This document shows positions 16,475-25,341 of a DNA stretch of 64,000 nt, piece after piece. Source of the stretch: Bacillota bacterium (GTDB lineage Bacteria; Bacillota; Clostridia; Lachnospirales; Lachnospiraceae); assembly GCA_023411215.1 (NCBI GenBank), contig JAEYOY010000058.1:62001-126000 (forward strand), given 5' to 3'. How positions within the stretch are numbered: position 1 is the first letter of the stretch; every line of letters begins with the position of its first letter. Made by a program: the position numbers and the translations under genes. Under the pieces are notes generated by a model. That model did no database searches and was not told the DNA's origin. It was given only the letters and a program-made list of their open reading frames with translations.

Positions 16475-16505
16475 ATACTATACATTACATAGTATGATGT
16501 GTCAA
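16475..16505 (-). promoter_or_regulatory. padR promoter and operator
   Basis: On the minus strand TTGACA (16505-16500) and TATAGT (16482-16477) are 17 bases apart. ATACTAT (16475-16481) and ATAGTAT (16489-16495) form a perfect inverted repeat with a 7-base spacer over the -10, as expected for a PadR operator. Confidence 0.75.
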
Positions 16506-16631
16506 GAGGTATTTATCGATTTTCTTAGATTGTATCAGAAGGGCTACTTTGATTACAATCAATGGATTTTCATACAGTCCAACGCCAATTCGTAACCTTC
16601 CAAGTATTTTGTACCTGAGCTGAGACTAAAC

Positions 16632-16673
16632 CTCAGAGGAAAGAGGACTGTTTCCAGTCCTCTTTCCTCTGAG
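16632..16673. repeat. 19-bp perfect inverted repeat
   Basis: Arms 16632-16650 and 16655-16673 are perfectly complementary around a TTTC loop (arm begins CTCAGAGGAAAGAGG). There is no T-run on either side. It lies 32 bases past the VOC stop and may end or stabilise that transcript. Confidence 0.75.
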
Positions 16674-16704
16674 TGCACTCAATCTTTTATACTGTTCTGA
16701 TTAC

Positions 16705-17082
16705 TTAAATTGCGATCCACCAAAATACGCCAAATTTATCCACAACATCCGCACAATAGGCATTCCAATCACACGGCCCAAGTGGATGAATGACCGTTCC
16801 TCCGTCACTTAATATTTCAAATGCGTGCCTGACGGCCTCCTCACTGCCCATTTCATACACATTAAAGGCTGTGGTCTGCCATGCCTTCCCTTTTGTACGT
16901 TCACAGTCATCCGGTGCCTCGCTCACAGCCATAAATAGCTGGTCGTTCACCATTAGCTCACAATGCTCATAAATATTTTCCGGTGTTTTAAAATTTAATC
17001 CAATCTTTGCTCCAAAAGCATCACAGTACCGCTCAACTGCTTCAAAACTACCTTTTACATATACCTGGGGTCCTATTTTCAT
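16705..17082 (-). CDS. VOC (glyoxalase/PhnB-like) family protein
   Basis: 125 residues from ATG 17082, chosen because GAGAGGAGAT lies just upstream; the frame opens at a TTG six codons earlier, within that site. It fits the PhnB/3-demethylubiquinone-like VOC fold: MKIGPQVYVKGSFEAVERYCDAF at the start and the C-terminal GGTVIHPLGPCDWNAYCADVVDKFGVFWWI. Such proteins bind metals or small ligands; a specific function cannot be given. Confidence 0.85.
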   Translation of the reverse strand: MKIGPQVYVKGSFEAVERYCDAFGAKIGLNFKTPENIYEHCELMVNDQLFMAVSEAPDDCERTKGKAWQTTAFNVYEMGSEEAVRHAFEILSDGGTVIHPLGPCDWNAYCADVVDKFGVFWWIAI

Positions 17083-17203
17083 TGCAAGATCTCCTCTCAA
17101 TTTATTAAACCTGATCTGATTTTAAGCATAACATGCATACTGCTTTTTAGATTGATGGAGCAATCTCTCAGTCCGTGTCATAAATATTTGATGACATCAG
17201 AAC

Positions 17204-18445
17204 TCAATTCCGAGTGAGTACATTATTTTCTAAGAACCCAAGAATTTTACTACAGTATTCCTGATCTTCCGCCATATTCTTAAAATCACAATCTTTCACA
17301 ATAAAATGCTCCCACGAATTACGCAACCAAGCTTCTGCGTCAGGATATGCCTTTTCCAGCCTATGTATATTAGCGGCAGGTACTTCGCCATCCCCTTGGC
17401 AGGCAATTAGAAGCACCGGTCTTCCGCCGCCATTTTTTATCTGCTCTATCGGCTTTATGTCATTCACTTTATTGCTGCCATAAACCAGTTTTAAAGAAGA
17501 AATGATTAGAGGTTTTTCAATTGCCTGAATAAGCTTAGGTACCCCAAATCTCTCCATCTGATCCAGTAAAACATCTTCAAAGCTAGAGTATGCTGACATA
17601 GCAATCAGAGCATCAATTTCCTTAATCTGTCCAAATGCATTTACCGCAATAGCACCGCCCATAGATGCCCCCTGCACAATGATCGGTACATCTTTGTACT
17701 TTTCTTCGCTTTTAATATAATCCACAACAGCCTTCACATCATTTACTTCATCATAGCCCAGACATATCCTATCACCGTCACTTTTTCCGTGCCCGCGGAC
17801 TTCAAGTAATATAGATGCAAAACCATTTTCCTGCATGAACCTTGCATGTCCATAAAAATATGTAACAGATGGCTGGACTATACCGCTTAGATATATAATT
17901 ACAGCTTTTGGATGATCGGAATATATTTCTGAAGCCCATATCTTCAAACCATCCTCGGTCTCTAAATACATTTGCTCTTCCTTCAAATTAAATTCTTCCG
18001 CCTGATAGATATCCTGCAGTGGGAAATCATCTGTTACATACCCACGGTAATTAACATGGCGGTTCATATACATAGGCAGTGCAACATACGGAAGCATTAC
18101 TATAAGTACAAGCATAATTGCAATTATTATTGTAATTGTCTTTACGGTAGCATAAACAATATTTTGTTTTATAGTCCTTGTTTTTATGTTTTCAGAAAAA
18201 CTCGCCCTAAATTTTCTACGGTATATGATGTGAAGCATTATACATCCTATCAGAATTGGAAGATAAACTATACCCTGCGATAAAGCTCTTATTGTACTAA
18301 TATCGGCTCCATATTCAACCGTTATATTAATTAGCATCATCATAAAAACCAGAAAGAACAATGTAATCGACAGAACGGATATAAATTTTTGTCTGATATT
18401 GGACTTTTTCTTCCTATGGTCTAAATCAGCTTCACGAGTTTCCAT
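17204..18445 (-). CDS. Membrane-anchored alpha/beta hydrolase
   Basis: 413 residues from ATG 18445 with AGGAGGACAAAA before it. Three N-terminal transmembrane helices (about 22-42, 52-72, 95-120) are followed by an alpha/beta hydrolase domain with the nucleophile elbow GASMGG, an acid in ACQGDGEVP and the histidine in SWEHF near the end. The substrate is unknown. It lies 61 bases downstream of a TetR gene on the same strand and is probably in the same transcript. Confidence 0.85.
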   Translation of the reverse strand: METREADLDHRKKKSNIRQKFISVLSITLFFLVFMMMLINITVEYGADISTIRALSQGIVYLPILIGCIMLHIIYRRKFRASFSENIKTRTIKQNIVYATVKTITIIIAIMLVLIVMLPYVALPMYMNRHVNYRGYVTDDFPLQDIYQAEEFNLKEEQMYLETEDGLKIWASEIYSDHPKAVIIYLSGIVQPSVTYFYGHARFMQENGFASILLEVRGHGKSDGDRICLGYDEVNDVKAVVDYIKSEEKYKDVPIIVQGASMGGAIAVNAFGQIKEIDALIAMSAYSSFEDVLLDQMERFGVPKLIQAIEKPLIISSLKLVYGSNKVNDIKPIEQIKNGGGRPVLLIACQGDGEVPAANIHRLEKAYPDAEAWLRNSWEHFIVKDCDFKNMAEDQEYCSKILGFLENNVLTRN

Positions 18446-18506
18446 TTTTGTCCTCCTAAATATGTTAAACCATATTGCACCATTCCATGTAGTATTGTGC
18501 AAGATT

Positions 18507-19127
18507 TTAACCGCTTATCCCTTGAACCAGAAGCTTAAAGTGCTCCACCGCCTGCTCCTTCAAATCAAATTCGGGATAACGGATACACCACTCGTAGCTG
18601 AGGCCGCGAAATGCTATGACAAAATGCCTAGAAAGGGCTTCTGCCGATAAGGTATCCTTAAATTCTCCTTGTTTTATTCCCTTCTCCAATATGTTATGAA
18701 ATAATAGGTAAAGCTCCCGACTATAGCCCTTGACTGCTTCCGTATCCACAGTCTTCATCAGCAATAGCTGGTATACCTTTTTCATATTCTCATAACCGAT
18801 TGTGTCTACAAGCATATCGGCTATTTTTTCGATTAGGGCGAGGAGCATATCGGAAGCTGGCATATCAACCGGCAGTGCTTCGACAAAGGCTTTATAATCT
18901 GTATCGGTATTGGAGGCATAGTCTGCTATCAATATGGCGATCAGTGCATCCTTTGACTCGAAGTGCACATAGAAAGCACCCTTGGTGATTCCTGCCTCAT
19001 CCGTAATATCTTCTAAGCTCACCTCAGTAAAATCTCGCTCCATAAATAATCTCTTTGCTATCTCATACAGTCTTTGCTTGGTTTCAGCCCCCTGTGCCTT
19101 CTTCTTATTGACTTTTTTCTCTCTCAT
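18507..19127 (-). CDS. TetR family transcriptional regulator
   Basis: 206 residues. The TetR helix-turn-helix is clear: LFMERDFTEVSLEDITDEAGITKGAFYVHFESKDAL. The C-terminal ligand region is generic. GAGGAGAAC precedes the ATG. The hydrolase gene follows on the same strand. A near-perfect inverted repeat upstream (about 19159-19178) is a candidate operator. Confidence 0.9.
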   Translation of the reverse strand: MREKKVNKKKAQGAETKQRLYEIAKRLFMERDFTEVSLEDITDEAGITKGAFYVHFESKDALIAILIADYASNTDTDYKAFVEALPVDMPASDMLLALIEKIADMLVDTIGYENMKKVYQLLLMKTVDTEAVKGYSRELYLLFHNILEKGIKQGEFKDTLSAEALSRHFVIAFRGLSYEWCIRYPEFDLKEQAVEHFKLLVQGISG

Positions 19128-19142
19128 ATTTGTTCTCCTCTA

Positions 19143-19178
19143 TTGACTTTGTCGAATAAATTATAGTAAACTATTATT
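19143..19178 (-). promoter_or_regulatory. Candidate tetR operator
   Basis: ATAGT-AA-ACTAT at 19163-19174, extending outward to nine-base arms with one mismatch, lies 36 bases upstream of the tetR ATG, between it and the divergent STAS gene. Confidence 0.4.
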
Positions 19179-19330
19179 ATATTTCTAACCTCGTTCACTA
19201 AACATGTTTATTGTTTTGCAGATCCCCTTATGAATCAATCATAATCATCGTATGTTACATAGAACTACAATACATCAACCATTATAAATTTTCAACGAAA
19301 TTATTCTTTATTCCAAAGGAGGAGCTCATC

Positions 19331-19630
19331 ATGCTCATCAACAAAACACAGGAAAACGGGAAACTCACACTCTCGCTATCCGGCAGACTGGATACCACCT
19401 CAGCGCCACAGTTTCAGGACGCATTACTTCCTGCCTTCGATGAGGCGAACGAAATCCAACTGGACTTTACAGAACTCGCCTATGTATCCTCGGCGGGGTT
19501 ACGTGTACTATTGATGGGACAGAAAATGGCGACGGCAAAAGGAGCCTCCATGAGGCTCACTAACATCTGTGAAGAAATAAGGGAAGTACTTGATATAACA
19601 GGCTTCTCTAATATACTAACCCTTGAGTGA
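19331..19630 (+). CDS. STAS-domain anti-anti-sigma factor
   Basis: 99 residues from ATG 19331, which has AAAGGAGGAG upstream. It is a single STAS domain of SpoIIAA/RsbV type. The phosphorylatable serine is in YVSSAGLRVLL. In partner switching the unphosphorylated form captures an anti-sigma kinase. A matching kinase domain and SpoIIE phosphatase are fused in one protein at 26670-28955, at the far end of the island. It begins a tight gene run: hlyD stub, two ABC transporters. Confidence 0.9.
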   Translation: MLINKTQENGKLTLSLSGRLDTTSAPQFQDALLPAFDEANEIQLDFTELAYVSSAGLRVLLMGQKMATAKGASMRLTNICEEIREVLDITGFSNILTLE

Positions 19631-19653
19631 TACGGAAAGGAACGGGAATTCTT

Positions 19654-19854
19654 ATGAAAGGTGATTTATTCAGAAAAGAGGCTGTGGAAAAAATGACAAG
19701 CCCAGAGGACTTGAACACCTATGTTAAGGTTCTAAGCCCTCGTGTGTGGTTAATTCTTCTTGGTATTGCAATCGCCGTATCCGGTTTGATGTTTTTTACT
19801 GCGTCTACGGGCTTTCCTGTTTGGGAACTGTTCTTTGGAGATATTGCGGGGTGA
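19654..19854 (+). CDS. HlyD-type NHLM secretion protein, N-terminal stub
   Basis: 66 residues from ATG 19654. The sequence MKGDLFRKEAVEKMTSPEDL, then NTYVKVLSPRVWLILLGIA, matches the start of the HlyD-like NHLM/NHLP bacteriocin secretion protein as I recall it: a short cytoplasmic segment and one membrane helix. The full protein is normally about 270-300 residues with lipoyl and coiled-coil parts. Here it ends about 20 residues after the helix with TGA, 5 bases before the ABC transporter ATG. It is either a truncation or a deliberately minimal form. Confidence 0.65.
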   Translation: MKGDLFRKEAVEKMTSPEDLNTYVKVLSPRVWLILLGIAIAVSGLMFFTASTGFPVWELFFGDIAG

Positions 19855-19859
19855 GTACT

Positions 19860-21995
19860 ATGGTGAATAAGGTTCCTGTTATTTTGCAACTTGAGATGGT
19901 GGAATGCGGAGCAGCATCCCTTGCGATGGTCATGGCATACCATAAAAAATGGGTGCCCTTAGAACGATTACGAGTAGACTGTGGTGTATCCCGCGATGGT
20001 AGTTCGGCTAAAAATATCCTCAAGGTGGCAAGGCTCTACGGCTTTGAAGCAATTGGCTACCGCATTGAGCTTTCGGCAATCTCAACTATACCTATGCCGT
20101 GCATCATTCATTGGAACATGAATCATTTTGTGGTGCTGTGCAAGATTACAAAGAAATATGCAATCATAAACGACCCCGCTCGTGGCAAGTTGAAGGTACC
20201 TATCGAGCAGTTTAATACATCCTTTACCGGTATCGCCATCACTATAACACCGGGCAAAGACTTCATACCAAGCGGTAAACCCATCAGTGTGTGGCCCTTT
20301 GCCAAAGTACGCTTGAAGGGCTCTACCCCGGTATTCACCTTTATCATCACTGTGACAGCGCTTACCTCGGTGCTTGGTATCGTTACGAACCTAATAAACC
20401 GTGTGTTTATAGATGATCTACTTTCGGGTAGACATCCTGAATGGGCGTATGTCTTTATCTTTTTGTTTTTAGCAATCCATTTTTTGCGGATATTACTGAA
20501 TATAATCTTTGCACGAACCAACTTACAAATCACAGCCAAATTTGCGGTCGTTTCCAGCAGTATGTTTATATGGCACGCCCTACGACTACCCGTTGATTTC
20601 TATTCCTCACGTAATGCAGGAGATATCGCCGCGAGACAGAGCGAGAATGACCGTATTTCACTAAATCTGATCGATCTTTTAGCACCTTTGTTCATCGATG
20701 CAATAATGATGATATTCTACCTTATCATTGTACTCCGTTACAGTGTATTGCTTACTGTCATCGGCATATCTTCCCTATTGATCAATTATGTAGTAGGCTG
20801 GTTGATTAATAACAGGAATGTCGATATTTCCCGTGTTTCCTCTCGGGATGCAGGCAAGCTGGGTGCTATGACTGTGGCCGGGGTAGAAATGATCGAAACC
20901 ATCAAATCTGCCGGTGCAGAGGACGGCTTCTTTGAGAAATGGTCAGGCCTTCATGCTGCTGTCAACGATTCCATGATAAGGTCTGCGAAACTAAATCAAT
21001 CCGTCGGGCTGATACCGCAGGTTGTCAGTCAGATTACCAACATTCTCATTCTGCTTACCGGCGCGTATTTAATCATGAAAGGGGATATGACCGTCGGCGT
21101 ATTTTTTGCCTTTCAAGGTTTTTTAGCATCCTTCCTCACACCATTCTCCAAAATTATTGGAGCAAGGCTACAAATGCAGCAGATGAAGGTTTCCATGGAA
21201 CGTGTACAGGACGTACTCAATTACAATACCGATGTGGAATATAAAGCATTTAAGCTGGCCGAGGACTTTTATAAGCTGTCCGGCCAGCTTGAGATAACGA
21301 ATCTAACCTTCGGTTATAACAAGCTGTCGCCACCGCTTTTGGAGAATTTCAATCTGACTCTGAAGCCCGGTGAAAGCGTCGCACTGGTGGGAGCCTCTGG
21401 CTGTGGTAAATCAACGCTGGCTAAGCTGATCAGCAACCTATACCGACCGTGGAGCGGTGAAATCCTCTTTGACGGCAAAAAAGCTGATGAGATACCAAGG
21501 GAGATATTCACTGGCTCGGTGTCTGTTGTGGATCAGGATATTACACTGTTTGAGGACAGTATTAACAACAATATCAAAACGTGGGATACTAGTATCGAGG
21601 ATTTTGAGGTCATTTTGGCAGCCAGAGATGCACAAATCCACAGCGCCATCCTTGAACGTGATGGTGGTTATAGCGCACCCGTGCTGGAGGGTGGAAGAAA
21701 CCTCTCCGGGGGTGAGCGTCAACGGCTGGAGATTGCCGGTGCCCTGGTTAGTGACCCTACCATAATCATTCTTGACGAGGCGACCAGTGCCTTAGATGCC
21801 AAGACCGAATATGATGTGATCCAAGCGATCAAGAACAGGGGAATATCAATGATCATCATCGCCCATCGTCTGTCAACCATACGCAGCTGCAATGAGATCA
21901 TCGTTCTAGACAAGGGTAGAATAGTACAGCGTGGAACCCATGAGGACCTGTATGCAACCGAGGGCAAATACAGAGAGTTGGTGAGTATGAATTGA
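19860..21995 (+). CDS. NHLP-type peptide exporter with C39 peptidase domain
   Basis: 711 residues from ATG 19860 (GGGGTGAG upstream). An N-terminal C39 peptidase has Cys16 (VECGAAS), His89 (HWNMNHFVVL) and Asp105 (INDPARG) in the expected order. A six-helix ABC membrane domain and an ATPase follow, with GASGCGKST, NLSGGERQR and IIILDEATSALD. Such proteins cut double-glycine leaders and export the cargo. It overlaps the second transporter by 4 bases and is the obvious processor for the three AGG-leader precursors downstream. Confidence 0.93.
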   Translation: MVNKVPVILQLEMVECGAASLAMVMAYHKKWVPLERLRVDCGVSRDGSSAKNILKVARLYGFEAIGYRIELSAISTIPMPCIIHWNMNHFVVLCKITKKYAIINDPARGKLKVPIEQFNTSFTGIAITITPGKDFIPSGKPISVWPFAKVRLKGSTPVFTFIITVTALTSVLGIVTNLINRVFIDDLLSGRHPEWAYVFIFLFLAIHFLRILLNIIFARTNLQITAKFAVVSSSMFIWHALRLPVDFYSSRNAGDIAARQSENDRISLNLIDLLAPLFIDAIMMIFYLIIVLRYSVLLTVIGISSLLINYVVGWLINNRNVDISRVSSRDAGKLGAMTVAGVEMIETIKSAGAEDGFFEKWSGLHAAVNDSMIRSAKLNQSVGLIPQVVSQITNILILLTGAYLIMKGDMTVGVFFAFQGFLASFLTPFSKIIGARLQMQQMKVSMERVQDVLNYNTDVEYKAFKLAEDFYKLSGQLEITNLTFGYNKLSPPLLENFNLTLKPGESVALVGASGCGKSTLAKLISNLYRPWSGEILFDGKKADEIPREIFTGSVSVVDQDITLFEDSINNNIKTWDTSIEDFEVILAARDAQIHSAILERDGGYSAPVLEGGRNLSGGERQRLEIAGALVSDPTIIILDEATSALDAKTEYDVIQAIKNRGISMIIIAHRLSTIRSCNEIIVLDKGRIVQRGTHEDLYATEGKYRELVSMN

Positions 21996-24208
21996 ACTGG
22001 TTTGAGGATCAAATAAAAAACCGATTGCAAAATGACGAGGATGACTTCTCGGGCGCCTTCTGCGAACTATCCTCCATCGTCCTAGGAGAAGCGGCAGCGA
22101 AGGCCGGTCTTGTCACACCACGACAAAAAACAAGGAATGCAATTCAGGAAATACTTAAATTCTTCGGGCAGGATCTCATCCCCATCCCTGAAAGCATTAC
22201 CGATACAGTGGAATACATAAATTACAGTCTAAGACTCTCCGGCATTATGAAACGCCGTGTGGAGTTGAGGGGAACATGGTGGCGCGACGCCTGTGGTCCC
22301 CTGCTTGGTGTCTTAAAAAGCGGAGATACGGTAGCTCTTCTTCCCTCGAGAGGCGGTTATTCCTATTATGATTATGAAAACGGTAAACGAATCCCTTTAA
22401 ACGTACAGACAGCGAAAAATATAGATCGAATCGGTTACTGCTTTTACAAACCATTTCCAAATCACGCACTTTCCGTGTTGGATCTGGTGCGATACATGCT
22501 TCACACTATCACGAGGAGTGACGTAATTTTCTATCTGACCATTATGATAATTACTACTCTGATGGGATTGATTCAGCCGAAGCTGTCCTTATTATTGTAT
22601 AACCATTTCATCCCCCTGGGCGAAGTAACAAATCTATTCTCCCTTGGTATCCTGATGTTATCCATGGCTTTGGCTACACAGATTTTATCACTCAGCCGAG
22701 AACTCGTTATGAATCGGCTGACCTTGCGGCTTAGCAATACGATCGAACCGGCTGCTATGATGCGGATGCTGAGCCTGCCCGCTGATTTCTTTAAAAACTA
22801 CTCCTCAGGCGAGCTTAGTCAAAAGTTTTCGTTGATTCCATCGATCTGCAGCTCCATCTTCTCCGTCCTAACGGGTACTCTTCTGACCTCTTTGTTCTCA
22901 CTGGCTTATTTTACTCAAATCGCTAACATCACACCTGCCCTGTTGGCTCCATCCCTTCTTATCATCGGAGCTACGCTGGCGATGAACATCATTACCACAC
23001 TAGCTTCCATGAAGCTACAGAAGCGGTCACTGGAGGCTCACGCAAAACTGTCCGGCATGACCTATTCCATGTTGACCGGTATTCAAAAAATTAAGCTGAC
23101 AGGATCCGAAAAGAGGATATTCGCAAGGTGGGCGTCAAAGTACAAAGCGGCGGCGAACTTCACCTATAACCCACCGTTTATCTTAAAATATTCAGGCTCC
23201 ATCGGAACTCTCATCTCCACCCTTGGGATTGCCGTTGTTTATTTCATTTCCATTCAGTCAAAGATCGGCGTCGGCGAGTACCTAGCTTACAACACCGCCT
23301 ATGGAATGGTATCAGCGTCTATTCTGTCACTGAGCTCACTGACCACCTTCTATTCGGCACTGAAGCCGCAGCTAGATATTGTCGCACCGATTATGAAGGC
23401 TGTTCCGGAGACCAGCAGTCATAAAACAGTGGTGAACTCCCTCTCCGGTAGCATTGAGATCCAGAACCTAACCTTCCGGTATGAGGGGGATGGGCGCAAT
23501 ATACTTGACGGCATCAACATCAAGATACGACCGGGTCAGTATGTGGCAATTGTCGGTAGGACTGGCTGCGGTAAGTCCACACTTGTGCGTCTGCTGCTGG
23601 GGTTTGAGAGGCCGAACAAGGGGGCAATTTATTATGACGGAAATGACATATCAAAGCTCGACCTACCTTCACTGCGCCGCAAGATTGGCACCGCCATGCA
23701 AAGCGGTAAGCTGTTCACCGGCGACATCTTCAGTAACATTATCATCTCCTCTCCAACTCTGACGCTTAGCGATGCGTGGGAAGCGGCAAGGATTGCCGAT
23801 ATCGCAGGGGACATTGAAGCGATGCCTATGGGGATGCACACCATCATCACCGAGGGTAGCGGTGGCATATCGGGAGGTCAGAAGCAGCGATTGATGATTG
23901 CACGAGCAGTTGCTTCAAAGCCGAAAATCCTAATCTTTGATGAATCCACCAGCGCATTGGACAACCTTACGCAGAAGAACGTCGCAGATTCGCTTGGCAC
24001 ACTTAAATGCACCCGTATTGTAATCGCGCACAGACTGTCCACCATTAAGGATTGTGACAGAATCTACGTACTGGACGGTGGGAAAATTGTCGAGGAAGGC
24101 ACCTTCGATGAACTGTACGGGGGCAAAGGGTATTTCCATGAACTCGTCCATCGGCAGATGATTGAGAAAGAAAATGAAAAATTATATTGTAACAAATCAG
24201 TAACCTGA
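21992..24208 (+). CDS. NHLP-type export ABC transporter, permease/ATPase subunit
   Basis: 738 residues, starting at TTG 21992 within the stop of the previous gene. About 180 N-terminal residues carry no peptidase; this region (RRVELRGTWWRDACGPLLG, then GYSYYDYENGKR) is typical of the second NHLM/NHLP transporter. The membrane domain and an ATPase follow, with GRTGCGKST, GISGGQKQRLMIARA and ILIFDESTSALD. It probably forms a heterodimer with the peptidase-bearing transporter (inference from family pairing). Confidence 0.9.
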   Translation: MNWFEDQIKNRLQNDEDDFSGAFCELSSIVLGEAAAKAGLVTPRQKTRNAIQEILKFFGQDLIPIPESITDTVEYINYSLRLSGIMKRRVELRGTWWRDACGPLLGVLKSGDTVALLPSRGGYSYYDYENGKRIPLNVQTAKNIDRIGYCFYKPFPNHALSVLDLVRYMLHTITRSDVIFYLTIMIITTLMGLIQPKLSLLLYNHFIPLGEVTNLFSLGILMLSMALATQILSLSRELVMNRLTLRLSNTIEPAAMMRMLSLPADFFKNYSSGELSQKFSLIPSICSSIFSVLTGTLLTSLFSLAYFTQIANITPALLAPSLLIIGATLAMNIITTLASMKLQKRSLEAHAKLSGMTYSMLTGIQKIKLTGSEKRIFARWASKYKAAANFTYNPPFILKYSGSIGTLISTLGIAVVYFISIQSKIGVGEYLAYNTAYGMVSASILSLSSLTTFYSALKPQLDIVAPIMKAVPETSSHKTVVNSLSGSIEIQNLTFRYEGDGRNILDGINIKIRPGQYVAIVGRTGCGKSTLVRLLLGFERPNKGAIYYDGNDISKLDLPSLRRKIGTAMQSGKLFTGDIFSNIIISSPTLTLSDAWEAARIADIAGDIEAMPMGMHTIITEGSGGISGGQKQRLMIARAVASKPKILIFDESTSALDNLTQKNVADSLGTLKCTRIVIAHRLSTIKDCDRIYVLDGGKIVEEGTFDELYGGKGYFHELVHRQMIEKENEKLYCNKSVT

Positions 24209-24225
24209 TTGTATAAACGTATGAA
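24199..24225 (+). promoter_or_regulatory. Candidate ECF-sigma promoter (copy 1)
   Basis: AGTAACCTG (24199-24207) then TATAAACGTATGAA (24212-24225), 21 bases before the small gene of the sigma operon. The same block recurs before the first precursor gene. Confidence 0.5.
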
Positions 24226-24246
24226 GAACTAAATGGAGGAAACCGG

Positions 24247-24453
24247 ATGACAAATTTCGAAAAGAAGCTGAAGCTGCTCTTCGATGCACAAGATTTTTTC
24301 CGAAATCCAGAGATGGAGGCGCTCATAAAGGATGTGGCTCTTAGTGTGGACCATGTCATACCATTAGCAGACGACGAACTGGAGCAGCTGTTCGCTGCCG
24401 GGGACCCTCTCGCCACCGAGAAAGCAAAGGACGGGCTTGGCGATGGAAAATAG
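24247..24453 (+). CDS. Leader-like small protein upstream of the ECF sigma gene
   Basis: 68 residues; GGAGGAAACC precedes the ATG. No known family was recognised. Its middle reads IPLADDELEQLFAAGDP, strikingly like the leader end LPLGDDELDMVAGG of the precursors in this island, but with AAGD in place of the AGG site and only a 16-residue charged tail. It overlaps the ECF sigma gene by 11 bases. It may be a divergent leader-derived regulator or cargo (inference). Confidence 0.7.
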   Translation: MTNFEKKLKLLFDAQDFFRNPEMEALIKDVALSVDHVIPLADDELEQLFAAGDPLATEKAKDGLGDGK

Positions 24454-24937
24454 TAGAGAAGGTCTGACAGAACAGATTTTTATAGAGTATAAGCCCAGAA
24501 TATATGGCTATCTACACAATAAAAACATACCCTTTTCTGACGTGGATGACGTATTTGCCGACATCATGCTGAAAGCCACTACTTACATCGGAAGCTATGA
24601 CAGCTGCAAAGCCTCCTTATCCACATGGGTCTACACGGTCTGCCGCTCCGTCGTAATCAATTACTGGAGGAAGAAAAAACCGGAAATCCCGCTGACGGAA
24701 GAACTATCCTCCGGTTTTGATCTGGAACGTACCATCGAGGTTGGAGAAGAACTTCGGGAATTGGCACGTCACCTTACTCGCTTGCCGGATCGGGAGAGAA
24801 AAATCATCATTTTACGGTTTTATAAGGATATGGGATACTGCGAGATCTCACAGGCAATGGGTCTGTCGGAGGGAAATGTTAGGGTCTTATATTCGAGAGC
24901 TTGCAAAAGACTCAGGGAATGGATGAAGAAGAGCTAG
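24443..24937 (+). CDS. ECF-type RNA polymerase sigma factor
   Basis: 164 residues from ATG 24443. Region 2 is visible (DVDDVFADIMLKATTYIGSYD, then STWVYTVCRSVVINYWRKKK) and region 4 follows after a short linker (LTRLPDRERKIIILRFYKDMGYCEISQAMGLSEGNVRVLYSRACKRLREW). Without regions 1 and 3 it is an ECF (group 4) sigma factor. No classical membrane anti-sigma gene is adjacent. A shared motif before its operon and before the first precursor suggests that it drives both. Confidence 0.9.
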   Translation: MENSREGLTEQIFIEYKPRIYGYLHNKNIPFSDVDDVFADIMLKATTYIGSYDSCKASLSTWVYTVCRSVVINYWRKKKPEIPLTEELSSGFDLERTIEVGEELRELARHLTRLPDRERKIIILRFYKDMGYCEISQAMGLSEGNVRVLYSRACKRLREWMKKS

Positions 24938-24960
24938 TTACTGTTATATAAACGTATAAA
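24931..24960 (+). promoter_or_regulatory. Candidate ECF-sigma promoter (copy 2)
   Basis: AGTTACTG (24936-24943) then TATAAACGTATAAA (24947-24960), 39 bases before the first precursor ATG. It matches copy 1 at 13 of the last 14 bases. Confidence 0.5.
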
Positions 24961-24999
24961 ATATTAGGAGTAAATCAAAATCAAAAGGAGGAACCAATT

Positions 25000-25311
25000 A
25001 TGACATTCTTAGAAAAACTTTCAAAGCTGACACCCAAACACTTAGAAGAGCTCGGCAACGTATCAGAGACGGAGCAACTGGATGCTTTCGTGTCCAAGCA
25101 TGGTATTGATCTCAATGCAGAGGAAAAGACACAGGTACTCGATTATTTAAAAAATGGCAAGCTACCTCTCGAGGACGAAGCTCTTGACCTAGTGGCAGGA
25201 GGAAGAAACGGCACCGGCCATGGCTCCAGACCTATTATGATGGTCAACAAAGCTCCAGTAAGTCAAAACGACCCCTTTTCTTCACAAGGAGACGCAAATA
25301 ACAAAGAGTAG
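25000..25311 (+). CDS. Double-glycine leader precursor peptide 1
   Basis: 103 residues: a 68-residue leader ending LDLVAGG, then a 35-residue cargo with no cysteine (begins RNGTGHGSRPIMM, rich in Gly/Asn/Ser). AAAGGAGG precedes the ATG. The leader is collinear, without gaps, with those of precursors 2 and 3 (shared KLPL...LD[LM]VAGG and DAFVSKH blocks). It resembles Nif11/NHLP leaders in its final motif, but the rest was not recognised. The C39 transporter in the same island should cut after AGG. No maturation enzyme is present nearby. Confidence 0.85.
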   Translation: MTFLEKLSKLTPKHLEELGNVSETEQLDAFVSKHGIDLNAEEKTQVLDYLKNGKLPLEDEALDLVAGGRNGTGHGSRPIMMVNKAPVSQNDPFSSQGDANNKE

Positions 25312-25341
25312 AGCCTTACCAAAATAAAGGAGAAGCTTATC

